Below, in pieces: positions 29,466 through 38,173 of a stretch of DNA of 64,000 bases. The DNA comes from JACVRX01 sp963831385 (GTDB taxonomy: Bacteria; Actinomycetota; Actinomycetes; Jiangellales; Jiangellaceae): assembly GCA_963831385.1 (NCBI GenBank), contig CAWHPW010000021.1:81704-145703 (forward strand). The letters run 5' to 3'. The stretch's first letter is position 1. Every line of letters begins with the position of its first letter. The notes below the pieces were generated by a model that was given only the letters and a program-made list of their open reading frames with translations, searched no databases and had not been told where the DNA came from. A program made the translations under genes and the position numbers.

Positions 29466-30206
29466 ATGGCGGAGCACAAGGTTGGAACCCGGGAAGAGTG
29501 GCAGGCCGCTCGCGAGGAGCTCGCGAAGCTCGAGGCCGAGCATGCCGAGCTTGGCCGCAAGGCCGCGGAGAAGCGACGCGAGCTTCCCTGGGTCCGGGTA
29601 GAGAAGAAGTACGAGTTCGAGACCGAGGACGGGAAGAAGGCGCTTGAGGAGCTCTTCGAGGGCCGCTCGCAGCTCCTGGCCTACAACATCATGTTCGGGC
29701 CCGACTACGAGGTTGGCGCCTGCCCCGGCTGCACGAACGTCGGAGACGAGCTTGACGCTACGCGCGTGCATCTGTACCACCGCGACGTATCGCTGATCTG
29801 CTTCTCCCGCGCGCCAATCGATCGGCTGACCGCCTACAAGCGGCGGATGGGCTGGCAATTCCCCTACGTCTCGACGTACGAGACCGACTTCCCCTGGGAC
29901 TACGGGCTCGCCCTGACCCCCGAGCAGGCGGAGCAGATCCCCGAGGTCCAAGAGATGGTCAAGGACCCACCTGAATGGCTCCGGGAATGGTCACAGCAGG
30001 TGGGTGCGGACCTCAAAGACGGCTTGCGGGAGAATCCGAGCTTCATCGCCTTCGCGCGCGAAAACGGGAACGTGTTCCACACCTACACGGTGAGTGCGCC
30101 CGATCCGTTCGTCGTCCCGTACAGCTCGTTCCTGCTAGACCGCACGCCGAAGCCGCAGCCGGCGGAGCCGCGGGCCTGGCGCAAGGACGAGTACCCGGAT
30201 GCCTGA
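29466..30206 (+). CDS. DUF899-family thioredoxin-like protein
   Basis: This protein has 246 residues. An N-terminal coiled segment (EEWQAAREELAKLEAEHAEL) is followed by the DUF899 core with YNIMFGPDYEVGACPGCTN, DVSLICFSRAPIDRL and YVSTYETDFPWDYG. DUF899 proteins have a thioredoxin-like fold; the pair Cys-Pro-Gly-Cys at GACPGCTN could be redox active. The start has an excellent GGAGGTGGAG site. A DUF2182 membrane-protein gene follows 12 nt downstream, an association I have seen in other actinobacteria. Confidence 0.85.
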   Translation: MAEHKVGTREEWQAAREELAKLEAEHAELGRKAAEKRRELPWVRVEKKYEFETEDGKKALEELFEGRSQLLAYNIMFGPDYEVGACPGCTNVGDELDATRVHLYHRDVSLICFSRAPIDRLTAYKRRMGWQFPYVSTYETDFPWDYGLALTPEQAEQIPEVQEMVKDPPEWLREWSQQVGADLKDGLRENPSFIAFARENGNVFHTYTVSAPDPFVVPYSSFLLDRTPKPQPAEPRAWRKDEYPDA

Positions 30207-30218
30207 CGGGGATGCGAC

Positions 30219-31025
30219 ATGAGCGCCGCCACGCTGCGCCGCACGTCACCGCCCGGCACGCTGGCGCAGGGCGGAGTGGTCGTGCTGCTGCTCGTGCTGG
30301 CCGGCGCCGCCTGGGTACTGACGGACCGACGGATGGGCGGGATGGACGCCGGGCCGGGCAGCGACCTGGGCGAGCTCGGCTGGTTCGCCGTGACCTGGGC
30401 GCTGATGATGGCGGCGATGATGCTGCCCGCCGTGGCGCCGGCGGTGGTCGAGTACCGTCGCCAGGCGGCGGGGCCCGGGGCCACCCCCGCCTTCGCGGCC
30501 GGCTATCTCGTCGCCTGGCTCGCGGCCGGCCTGTTGGGCTACGCGCTGGTCGAAGGCGTTCGCTCGCTGGAGCTCGGGTTCCTCGCCTGGGACGACGCCG
30601 GGCGCTACCTGGCCGGCGGCGTGATCCTTGGCGGCGCGCTGTACCAGCTGACGGGGCCGAAAGATGCCTGCCTGCGCCGCTGTCGCGACCCGCGGACGTT
30701 CCTTGCCGAGCACTGGCGGCCGGGCCGCCTGGGCGCCCTTCGGATGGGGATGGAGCACGGCGGCTTCTGTGTCGCCTGCTGCTGGGCCCTCATGGCGACC
30801 CTCTTCGCGCTCGGGGTCATGAGCATCGGCTGGATGGCGCTCGTGGCGTCGCTGATCGCCGCGGAGCGGCTGCTGCCGTGGAAGACGATCGCCGGGTGCG
30901 GCGTCGCCGTCGTACTGGCGCTGTTGGCGCTAGGCGTGGCCTTCGCGCCGGAGGACGTGCCCGGCCTCACGGTCCCCGGCTCGCACGAGGGCGCGCCGAC
31001 CATGGATTCCATGGAAATGAACTAG
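30219..31025 (+). CDS. DUF2182 metal-binding-like membrane protein
   Basis: This integral membrane protein has 268 residues and about six or seven helices. The DUF2182 signatures are WALMMAAMMLPAVAPAVVEY (Met-rich helix), ALYQLTGPKDACLRRC and MGMEHGGFCVACCWALM with paired cysteines and a histidine. Methionine and cysteine clusters suggest copper or another soft metal, but this is inference. It is probably co-transcribed with DUF899. The tail ends SHEGAPTMDSMEMN. Directly after the stop, in frame, lies a fragment of a small family A gene. Confidence 0.85.
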   Translation: MSAATLRRTSPPGTLAQGGVVVLLLVLAGAAWVLTDRRMGGMDAGPGSDLGELGWFAVTWALMMAAMMLPAVAPAVVEYRRQAAGPGATPAFAAGYLVAWLAAGLLGYALVEGVRSLELGFLAWDDAGRYLAGGVILGGALYQLTGPKDACLRRCRDPRTFLAEHWRPGRLGALRMGMEHGGFCVACCWALMATLFALGVMSIGWMALVASLIAAERLLPWKTIAGCGVAVVLALLALGVAFAPEDVPGLTVPGSHEGAPTMDSMEMN

Positions 31026-31133
31026 CGGCCGATCCGCCGCCGGCTGGCGTTCGACCGCAACCTGCCGCCGTCGGAGGCGCTGGGCAGGATCAGGGACGCG
31101 TTCCAGGACTACGACCAGCAGGGGGCCATGTAG
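31026..31133 (+). pseudogene. 3' fragment of small family A gene (copy 3)
   Basis: The 35 codons after the DUF2182 stop read RRRLAFDRNLPPSEALGRIR with DAFQDYDQQGAM, matching the C-terminal half of family A copies at 26992 and 27720. There is no start codon, and the reading frame is continuous with DUF2182 apart from the TAG. This looks like a family A gene whose 5' half was replaced when the DUF899-DUF2182 pair arrived. Confidence 0.55.
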
Positions 31134-31154
31134 CGACGGCCCGTCGAGCCACCG

Positions 31155-31193
31155 ACAGCGCCCCCCGGGACTTTGGGGAGACCCGGGGGCTGT
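31155..31193 (+). terminator. Hairpin terminator after DUF2182
   Basis: The arms, ACAGC plus CCCCCCGGG (31155-31169) and CCCGGGGGCTGT (31182-31193), can form a long GC stem around a 12-nt loop, followed by a short T-rich stretch (TTCTGTGT). It is placed right for ending the DUF899-DUF2182 transcript. Confidence 0.6.
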
Positions 31194-31276
31194 TCTGTGT
31201 GCGCTGTAAGGCGCTCGTCGATCTCGTGGGCGACTGTGACGACGATGGTCGATAAGTCCGGACCTAGAGTGAGCGA

Positions 31277-31819
31277 GTGACCTCGATGCCGGGCGAGGTG
31301 CCGTCACGGATTACCGAGGACGATCGCGGCATCGCCGTGAAGCGCCTGCAGGAGGCGTTCGTCGACGGGCATATCTCGCACGAGGAACTGGACGAGCGGC
31401 TCCAAGCGGTTCTCACCGCCAAGACTCACGGCGACCTGGGCCCGGCATTGGCCTCGCTGCCGGACACGAATGTGGACCGGGTCTTGAGGCTGGCCGCCAA
31501 GAGCGGACCGATCCGGCGGCGCGGCGCCTGGCGGGTACCCCGAGTCGTGAAAGTCGAGTCCGAGTACGGAGGGGTGAACCTCGACCTGTCTCGGGCGATC
31601 ATTGAGTACCCGCTGGTCGACATTGAGTTGCAGCTTCGCTTCGGCGGGGCAAAGATCACGCTGCCTGCCGACGCGGTCGTCGACCTCAATGATCTACGCA
31701 CTGATTGGAGGGTGCCGACCTACACGCCCCCGCGGAGCGCCGATCCCGGCGGGCCGAGGATCCGAATCTCCGGGAATATGAAGTACGGGCGGTTGAAGGT
31801 CCGGCACAAGCGGCGCTGA
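31277..31819 (+). CDS. DUF1707 domain-containing protein
   Basis: This protein has 180 residues. The N-terminal DUF1707 domain (SRITEDDRGIAVKRLQEAF followed by VDGHISHEELDERLQAVL) is a short helical module common in actinomycete envelope-related proteins. The C-terminal half is a beta-helix-like stretch (GGVNLDLSRAIIEY, LQLRFGGAKITLPADAVV) similar to LiaF/DUF2154 C-terminal domains. No membrane helix is evident. GTG 31277 is taken as the start; ATG 31286 is an alternative. Confidence 0.78.
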   Translation: MTSMPGEVPSRITEDDRGIAVKRLQEAFVDGHISHEELDERLQAVLTAKTHGDLGPALASLPDTNVDRVLRLAAKSGPIRRRGAWRVPRVVKVESEYGGVNLDLSRAIIEYPLVDIELQLRFGGAKITLPADAVVDLNDLRTDWRVPTYTPPRSADPGGPRIRISGNMKYGRLKVRHKRR

Positions 31820-31835
31820 CCCACCTGGCAGCCGG

Positions 31836-32051
31836 TCATCGCCGCTGCACGTCGGCACCGTCCAGCCAGATCGCGTTGGTCCGGCAGCGTGGGTCGGCGA
31901 GGCGAACGTAAGCGGCTTGGCCGGTCCAGCCGAGTGCCACGGTGTCGATGTGTTCCTCGCCGTCGGTTTCCCACACGACCCTGGCCGCGATCGGCACCGG
32001 CGGGGACAGCGTGTGTTCCGGCAATCTGGCGGTTACCACGTCCTCGTGCAT
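31836..32051 (-). CDS. Small hypothetical protein, family B copy 2
   Basis: This 71-residue protein aligns with the product of 28994-29254 over its whole length: AARVVWETDGEEHIDTVALG, WTGQAAYVRLADPRC and a terminal AIWLDGADVQRR. It is convergent with the DUF1707 gene, whose stop is 17 nt away. The N-terminus (MHEDVVTARLPEHTLSPPVP) differs from copy 1. The function is unknown. Confidence 0.6.
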   Translation of the reverse strand: MHEDVVTARLPEHTLSPPVPIAARVVWETDGEEHIDTVALGWTGQAAYVRLADPRCRTNAIWLDGADVQRR

Positions 32052-32085
32052 TGGGTCGAGGACGACGACCCAGGCGCAAGCCCAC

Positions 32086-32142
32086 CGGTACGAGCTGGCG
32101 TGGCTACGCGCCGAAGACGTCCGCCGATACCTGAAGACCTAG
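32086..32142 (+). pseudogene. 3' fragment of a family B gene (copy 3)
   Basis: Nineteen codons ending at TAG read RYELAWLRAEDVRRYLKT, close to RYQLRAVWLDAADVTRR at the end of copy 1. No family B sequence is readable upstream in this frame. It abuts the divergent start of copy 2, so the fragment may be debris from recombination between copies. Confidence 0.4.
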
Positions 32143-32291
32143 CGCGGCGGTGGGCGCCCGCCAGCCTGCTGGATGGGGGCACACCGTGTCGCGCCGCCGA
32201 CTGCGGCGCCGCGATGTCACGGAGCGTGCTATCGGATCTGCCGATGAGAGCGCGACCTGTCTGACTGGCGCTGCGTTCGTAGGCTTGACGG

Positions 32292-32645
32292 ATGAGCCTC
32301 GAATGGGAGCAGGTCGTAGTCGATTCAGGTGACCCAGTTTCGCTCGGACGATGGTGGGCAGATGTCCTGGGCTGGGTTGTGCTGAACGACTCGGCAGAGG
32401 AGTTTGAGATCCGTCCCTCGGCGCATCGGCTCCCCGGATTGATCTTTGTCCAAGTCCCGCAGGCGAAGGAGTCCAAGAACCGGCTGCACCTGGACTTCCG
32501 ACCCGACGACCAGCAGGCCGAGGTCGACCGATTCCTTCGAAGAGGTGCTCGTCGCGTCGACATCGAGCAAGGATCGGTGCCCTGGGCGGTGCTTGCGGAT
32601 CCGGAGGGCAACGAGTTCTGCGTGCTGCAGGCTCGGAGAAGTTAG
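32292..32645 (+). CDS. VOC-family glyoxalase-like protein
   Basis: This protein has 117 residues: MSLEWEQVVVDSGDPVSLGR, WWADVLGWVV, then NRLHLDFRPDDQQAEVDRFL and the terminal LADPEGNEFCVLQ. The fold is typical of the glyoxalase-like VOC proteins of actinomycetes; the substrate is unknown. It is uninterrupted. No strong ribosome-binding site is visible upstream of the ATG. It is one of three VOC genes within the island. Confidence 0.82.
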   Translation: MSLEWEQVVVDSGDPVSLGRWWADVLGWVVLNDSAEEFEIRPSAHRLPGLIFVQVPQAKESKNRLHLDFRPDDQQAEVDRFLRRGARRVDIEQGSVPWAVLADPEGNEFCVLQARRS

Positions 32646-32829
32646 ATCCACGGCTTCCATGCCACGATGGAGCCACCGCCACCCCACGACTAAGCGACGT
32701 CCTGACATGCCGTAGTGCGCGTTCATCGCGCCGAGGAGCGGGGCCGAGCGCCGCTGGCACTGTCCGACGCGCGGACGGCCGGCGGCGAATGCGGCACGGT
32801 GCCGGTCCCCGTGGACGACGAGGAGATGC

Positions 32830-33180
32830 ATGCAGGGCGCGATCACTCACCTCATCGCCGGCGTCCCGGTATCCGAGCTCGGTGCCGCGATCGATTGGTA
32901 CACGCGGTTCTTCGGGCGACCCCCGGACGTGCGCGCTGGGGAAGAAATACTTTGGGACATCGACGAGCACGCAACGCTTTTCATCGAGCCCGACGCTGCG
33001 CGGGCGGGCGCAGGCCGGATCACCTTCGCCGTCGCCGGTCTCGACGCGCTCCTGAAGCGCTTGGCTGCCCAAGGCATCGGGCACGAACCTATCGAGACCT
33101 ACCCGAACGGTGTCCGCCACGTGAAGGTCCCGGATCCGGATGGAAACGCGATCGCGTTCGCCGAGCCAGCGGTGTCGTAA
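32830..33180 (+). CDS. VOC-family protein
   Basis: This protein has 116 residues: ITHLIAGVPVSELGAAIDWY, TRFFGRPPDV, a central ITFAVAGLDALLKRLAAQGI and VPDPDGNAIAFAEP. It is a classical two-module VOC fold. The ATG at 32830 follows GACGAGGAG. The protein is more similar in organisation to DUF-type bleomycin-resistance-like proteins than to the neighbour at 32292, so the two need not be duplicates. The substrate is unknown. Confidence 0.82.
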   Translation: MQGAITHLIAGVPVSELGAAIDWYTRFFGRPPDVRAGEEILWDIDEHATLFIEPDAARAGAGRITFAVAGLDALLKRLAAQGIGHEPIETYPNGVRHVKVPDPDGNAIAFAEPAVS

Positions 33181-33365
33181 ACGCCGTCATAGCCGCGCGC
33201 ACACGCTGCGATCCGCGCGATCAAAGCCGATGTGCGGGCATGGCTAGCCCGGTCATTCGGGACGCGCCCAGGGACATCCTTGCCGACGTACGCCCCGCAG
33301 TGATCCGCGAGTGGCCGGTCGACGCGTCCGGTATCGGATGACCGGTGACCGACGCCGTAGCGTTG

Positions 33366-33809
33366 CTACGCCCGCGCGAAGATGAGGTCGAAGTCCTTGC
33401 GCCATGTTGATCCGTGATCCTCAGATGCCTCCCAGCGGCCCGCGATCCTGTCCGGCCCGACGTCAGCGATGAACCGCTGGAACATGGCGGGGTCCTCGCG
33501 AGTCAGGATCCATTGCGAGCCGTCGAATGTCATGGCGTAGACCCGGCAGACACCTCGTTCGTCGTGGTAGAGGGCGGCGTAGGCGTCGTGCGCGTCGCTG
33601 CGACCGAGAACCAAGACCATTTCACTCGTGGCCGGTCCGACATCGCCTTCCATCGTCCACCGGAAGACCACGAACGCGTCGCCGAGCCACTCGACGGTCC
33701 CCGAACCTGGCACCTTCTGGTCGTCTGGTTCCAGAAACCATGCGTTCCGCATCGTCGTCCGTCACGACCCAACCAGGACGTCAAGCTGCTCCATGGCCTC
33801 GTTGCGCAT
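33366..33809 (-). pseudogene. DUF1579-like protein interrupted by an in-frame TGA
   Basis: The frame from ATG 33809 reads MRNEAMEQLDVLVGS, then TGA (33764-33762), then RTTMRNAWFLEPDDQKVPG and 115 further residues ending RKDFDLIFARA. Related proteins, as I recall them, have Trp at the TGA position (LVGSW), so a TGG to TGA change or a base-call error is likely. A shorter 128-residue product from ATG 33752 remains possible. The beta-rich body (VEWLGDAFVVFRW, MVLVLGRSDAHDAYAALYHD) suggests a lipocalin-like or DUF1579 fold. The function is unknown. Confidence 0.6.
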
Positions 33810-33974
33810 CGCTCCTCCGTGACGTTGACGCTGGGGTCGACTCCGTCTGGGTGGTGAACTCATCGGCCGAGGCTTGCGCTGGAGTGGCCCGGTGATCTAC
33901 TACCCTGCCGCTCCTGCCGCGATCAGTCGTTGTCACGTGGTCGCGTGACGACAGGACGAGGTGTCGTAGCGTGA

Positions 33975-34400
33975 TCACGTTGGGGGGTGTGTGCTGAGCC
34001 ACGCCGCCGCTCTGCGCGTCGATGCGCGGCACAGCCACGCGTCCTGAACCACCTCGGCCAACTCCTGCGCGGTGAGCTCACCGATCCGACTGGCCCGCAA
34101 CAGCACCGATGAGTGGCCGTCGAAGTGCGTGGTAGTGAAGAACGGCGACGCTTGGTCCTGAACCAGCGCTTGCTTGTCTGCTTCGGACGCCACCCAGAAC
34201 ACGATCACATCCGGATAGCGCTCCCCGGTGTCGGGATCGACTGCGTCCGGCCGCGGGTTACGGAAGAAGATGAACGACTTACCGCTCACCTGGTAGACCT
34301 GATTCCCGCGTGTCCCGTACTCGACGATGACGTACGGCATGGCCAGAGCCAGCGCGTGTACGTCCTCGGTCCGGACGGGCCGGCTTCCGTTACCGGGCAC
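33975..34400 (-). CDS. MmcQ/YjbR family protein
   Basis: This protein has 141 residues. The N-terminal VRTEDVHALALAMPYVIVEY and the central VSGKSFIFFRNPRPDAVDPD, FTTTHFDGHSSVLLRASRIG and terminal ELAEVVQDAWLCRAS fit the YjbR-like fold. It is longer than the 121-residue relative at 6020 because of a loop around residues 48-60. The function is unknown. It stands alone, with about 155 nt of featureless DNA on each side. Confidence 0.8.
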   Translation of the reverse strand: MPGNGSRPVRTEDVHALALAMPYVIVEYGTRGNQVYQVSGKSFIFFRNPRPDAVDPDTGERYPDVIVFWVASEADKQALVQDQASPFFTTTHFDGHSSVLLRASRIGELTAQELAEVVQDAWLCRASTRRAAAWLSTHPPT

Positions 34401-34555
34401 AATTCTAGGGTAGGCGGCGCCGTTTCGAACATCCGATCAAGCCGCACGGCGGGCCACGTATGCTCCCCTGACCACGCAGCGTGTGGCCCCTACACCGAGT
34501 TTGCGAAGCAGCGGTTTGGGGCGGGGTCTCGCATGAGATCCCGAGCAGATCGGCG

Positions 34556-35164
34556 CTAGCGCCCGGCGATGCGGTACCTGAGGTGGGTCACTCCAGGAGC
34601 ATCGAGGACGTTGAGCGTCTCCAGTCGCACCGGTCCGCCGATGTGGTCGAACAGGCGAACGCCACCACCAAGCAGGTAGGGCACCACGGAGAGCTGGATC
34701 TCATCGAGCAGTCCCGCTTTCAAGCACTGCTGCGCGGCCTGCGAGCCGGTGAGGGCGACGTACTTGTCACCCGCGGCTGCATCGGCCTGCCTGATGGCAC
34801 TCTCGATGCCATCGGTGACGAATGTGTACGGCACTGTCGTCTCGGGCACCTTGTCCGGGACGTTGTGGGTGAGCACGAATAGCGGCAGCCCAGGAACGGG
34901 CCCGTTGCCGTCCCACGCTCCCGCGATGTCGTAGGTTCGTCGGCCCGAAATGACGGCTCCACAGGTGTCGATGCCGTCGTCGAAGAACTCTGCGCTGGGC
35001 TTCGAGAGCCGGAACATCTCGTTGTGCTTGCTGGGGGTGTCGCCGGTGAAGAACCACTCGAAGAGCGGCTCACCGCCCTCGCCGAGGGGCAGCTCTGCTC
35101 CGTCGTTGGGTCCGGCGATGTAGCCGTCCAACGACATCGTTATGGCCAACAGCACCTTCGACAT
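34556..35164 (-). CDS. Dihydrofolate reductase/RibD C-terminal-like protein
   Basis: This protein of 202 residues has the RibD_C/DHFR-like fold: KVLLAITMSLDGYIAGPNDG at the N-terminus, CGAVISGRRTYDIAGAWDG, the nucleotide-binding YVALTGSQAAQQCLKAGLLD and EIQLSVVPYLLGGGVRLFD. Such proteins are probably NADPH-dependent reductases of unknown substrate. The ATG at 35164 was chosen at the homology start, with GGGAGCG upstream. A second member of the family lies at 52258. Confidence 0.85.
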   Translation of the reverse strand: MSKVLLAITMSLDGYIAGPNDGAELPLGEGGEPLFEWFFTGDTPSKHNEMFRLSKPSAEFFDDGIDTCGAVISGRRTYDIAGAWDGNGPVPGLPLFVLTHNVPDKVPETTVPYTFVTDGIESAIRQADAAAGDKYVALTGSQAAQQCLKAGLLDEIQLSVVPYLLGGGVRLFDHIGGPVRLETLNVLDAPGVTHLRYRIAGR

Positions 35165-35386
35165 GATCGCTCCCTTGCTTGGCCGCCGCGTAGGCGGCAT
35201 CCGTTCGTACCCGTTCACCAGAGACGTCGGACCCACCGGCTCAGTCCGGACACCCGTCTCGAATATCACGCCCGGCTGGACTGGCCTCCACCCGAAAGAA
35301 GCAGACTTCAGGGAATACAAGACGGGTGGCATTGTCGACTTGGCCGAGCGAATACTTGGCTTGCATGCCCGAGCACACCCCGTGTG

Positions 35387-37511
35387 CTATCCGTCGATCG
35401 CGAGGACAAGGGGGAGCACGGCTGGGGCGCCGGCGTGGCGGAGGGTGCGCGCCGCGACGGTGATTGTCCAGCGCGAGTCGGCGAGGTCGTCGACGAGGAG
35501 GACCGGGGCGTCGCCGAGCCGCTGTACGCCGTCCCGGATCTCCGGCGGCACTATGAAGGCGTCCCAGACCGCGGCCAATCGATAGGCACTGTTGCAACCG
35601 CGCGCTGTCGTGGCGTGTCCTGGTGTGAGCTGCAAAGTCCCCAGGATCGGCAGGCGCCCGATCTGGGCGATCCGGGTAGCCAGCGAACCAACCAGCGATG
35701 GCCTGCGGCGCGACGGCAGCGACACCACCGCACCCGGGCGTTTCTCCCAGTCCCAGGATCGCAGCACTTCGACGAGAGCAGAGACGAAGTTGTCGGGGAC
35801 CTGCTGGTCTGGGGCGTCGGGACCGAGGAGGCCGCGTAGCCGGTCGCCCCAACCCAGGTCGGACATTCGCGCGAGTGCCCGGCCCGAAGAGGCGCGCTCG
35901 TCGGCGGGAATCCGACCTCGGACCGCCACACCCAGCGCGTTCATGGCCGACGGCCACAGCTCCCGCGGCTCGAGCTCGACGCCGGGACGGTCAAGCGCCT
36001 GACGTGCGGGCACCACAGCGGTGTCCGGCACGTCAACCGGATAGGACGGCCCAACGCACTTGTCGCACCGTCCGCACGCAGTTGCGGCGGGGTCATCGAG
36101 TGCGCGCCGCAGGTACTCCATCCGGCATCCCGACCCGGTGATGTAGCTGACCATTGCTTGCTGCTCGGCCCGACGGGTTTCGGCGACCCGAGTGAAACGG
36201 TCGCCGTCGTACTCCCACCGAGCGCCCGTGGAGATCCAGCCGCCGCTGACCCGACGTACTGCCCCGTCGACGTCGAGCACCTTGAGCATCAGCTCAAGCC
36301 GGGTGCGGCGCAGCTCCACTCTGGACTCCAGCGCAGGCAGTGACAGCGGCCGCTGGGCCGCGGCCAGCACATCGAGTACCCGGCGCACATGGGTCTCGGC
36401 AGGGAAACCGACGCTGGCGAAGTAGCGCCAGATCTCGGCGTCCTCACGGCCGGGTAGCAGCAGGACGTCGGCGCGATCGACCGCGCGTCCGGCCCGTCCG
36501 ACCTGTTGGTAGTACGCGATCGGCGACGGCGGTGCGCCCACGTGCACGACGAATCCGAGGTCGGGCTTGTCGAAGCCCATCCCCAACGCGGAGGTTGCAA
36601 CGAGCGCCTTCACCGCCCCGGCCAGCAGGGCCGCCTCGAGGACTAGCCGTTCGGCCGGGTCGGTGCGCCAGGTGTAGGCCAGCACGTTGTGGCCGTGTGC
36701 ACGCAGATGCTCGGCCAGGTCCTCGGCAGCCGCCACCGTCAGCGCGTAGATGATGCCGCTGCTCGGCAGGCTGTCCAGATGCGCGGTGAGCCAGCCGAGC
36801 CGTTGTTCGTTCGTGGCCAGCGACAGCACGCCTAGGCGGAGGCTCGCCCGGTCGAGAGATCCGCGCTGGACGAACGTGTCGGCACCGAGCTGCTCGGCGA
36901 CATCGGCCCCGACCCGTGCGTTGGCAGTGGCAGTGGTCGCTAGCACGGGCGTGCCGGGACGTAGGCCGGCCAAAGCGTCCCGGATCCGACGGTAGTCGGG
37001 TCGGAAATCGTGCCCCCAGTCGGAGATGCAGTGCGCCTCGTCGACGACCAGCAGTCCAAGCCGCGCCGTAAGGCCGGGGGAGCACGTCGTCGCGAAAGCC
37101 GGGGTTGTTGAGCCGCTCCGGGCTGATCAACAGGACGTCGACCTCGTCAGAACGCAGCTCGTCCTCGATCCCGGTCCACTCCTCGAGATTCGCCGAGTTG
37201 ATCGTCCGCGCCCGGATGCCGGCGCGAGCAGCGGCATCGACCTGGTTGCGCATCAGCGCGAGCAGCGGCGAGACGATCAGCGTCGGACCAGCGCCGCTCA
37301 CCCGCAGCAGCATCGTAGCGACGAAGTACACCGCGGACTTACCCCAGCCGGTGCGCTGAACCACCAGAGCCCGCCGCCGCTGCGCGACGAGCACGTCGAC
37401 TGCCTCCCACTGGTCGTCGCGCAACGCGGGGTCGGGTGTACCGACCAGGGAGCGCAACGAGGTCTCCGCCTCCGCGCGCAGTTCGTCACCAACGACTGTT
37501 GTCTCCAACAC
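35387..37511 (-). CDS. recQ: RecQ-type DNA helicase with C-terminal phosphoribosyltransferase-like domain, frameshifted
   Basis: This 3'-5' helicase of recombinational repair has about 707 residues. N-terminal motifs are DQWEAVDVLVAQRRRALVVQ, the Walker A RTGWGKSAVYF and the DEAH box VVDEAHCISDWGHDFRPDY. Motif VI is QQVGRAGRAVDRADVLLL, and RQC zinc cysteines are in CRMEYLRRAL and ACGRCDKC. The last 130 residues, with PVLLVDDLADSRWTITVAAR, resemble a PRTase PRPP loop. A run of five C where four are expected (37076-37080 on the plus strand, as G) shifts the frame just before the DEAH box. The GTG at 37511 is the likely start. Confidence 0.85.
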
Positions 37512-38173
37512 TGGGCTAGAAGGTACCGGGAGGCGCCGACTGCGTCGCGCTGCGCCTGAACCAGTCGGTCCCACTGCGCACGTGCGGATTCGGTGAGCCA
37601 GTCCGGCTGCTCGGCTAATTGCTCGGCCGGGTCAGCTCGTCAGCATCGACCCGCGACCGTCGATCGCCGTCGAGCTCGCAGGCGGTCAGAGATCCGTAGT
37701 GCCGAAAGATCGGAAACGAAAGACATGCCCGGGAGGGTCTAGACCTAGGCGGCTACTTGCGCTCATGGCGTTAGGGACGAACGGGACGTGAGAGCCGTCG
37801 TCGTTGCAGGGTGCCGGTGCCGCTGGCCAAAGCTGCGTGGACGCTGGAGGGCACCCGGATCAGGGCGTCGTTGACGTCGACGGCGCAGAAATTCTTGGCC
37901 GGCGGGTTCAGGTTGACGTGCGCAGCTTGGTAGGTGGGGTGACCAACCGATCAGGAATCGAGAAGCGCCGGTCACCGAACCGCACCTAGCGTGGCCGCCA
38001 TGGCTTCCATCGAATACGTCGTTCATCGCGCGTGGGCGGTCGTCGAACGGCCGCTCGGAGCAGGAAGCCAAACTCGAAGGCCGAAGCAACGCGGGGGGAG
38101 GAAGCCAATGCCGAAGAGATGACGACAACACGCGAACGTCACAAACCCAATCGAACCAGAGAGGATAGATGCA
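37512..38173. other. 662-bp stretch without a supported gene
   Basis: On the minus strand, 37512-37650 has a coding-looking open run (PAEQLAEQPDWLTESARAQW followed by DRLVQAQRDAVGASRYLLA). It begins after a stop and has no start codon, and it passes out of frame into recQ. It may be gene debris. The rest (37650-38173) shows no convincing frame, repeat or hairpin, only the ribosome-binding site of the VOC gene at its right end. Confidence 0.4.

Noticed and set aside
33920..33955. GTCACG/CGTGAC hairpin upstream of the YjbR-like gene
   Set aside because: The stem is short and imperfect, and its position does not fit a terminator for either neighbour.
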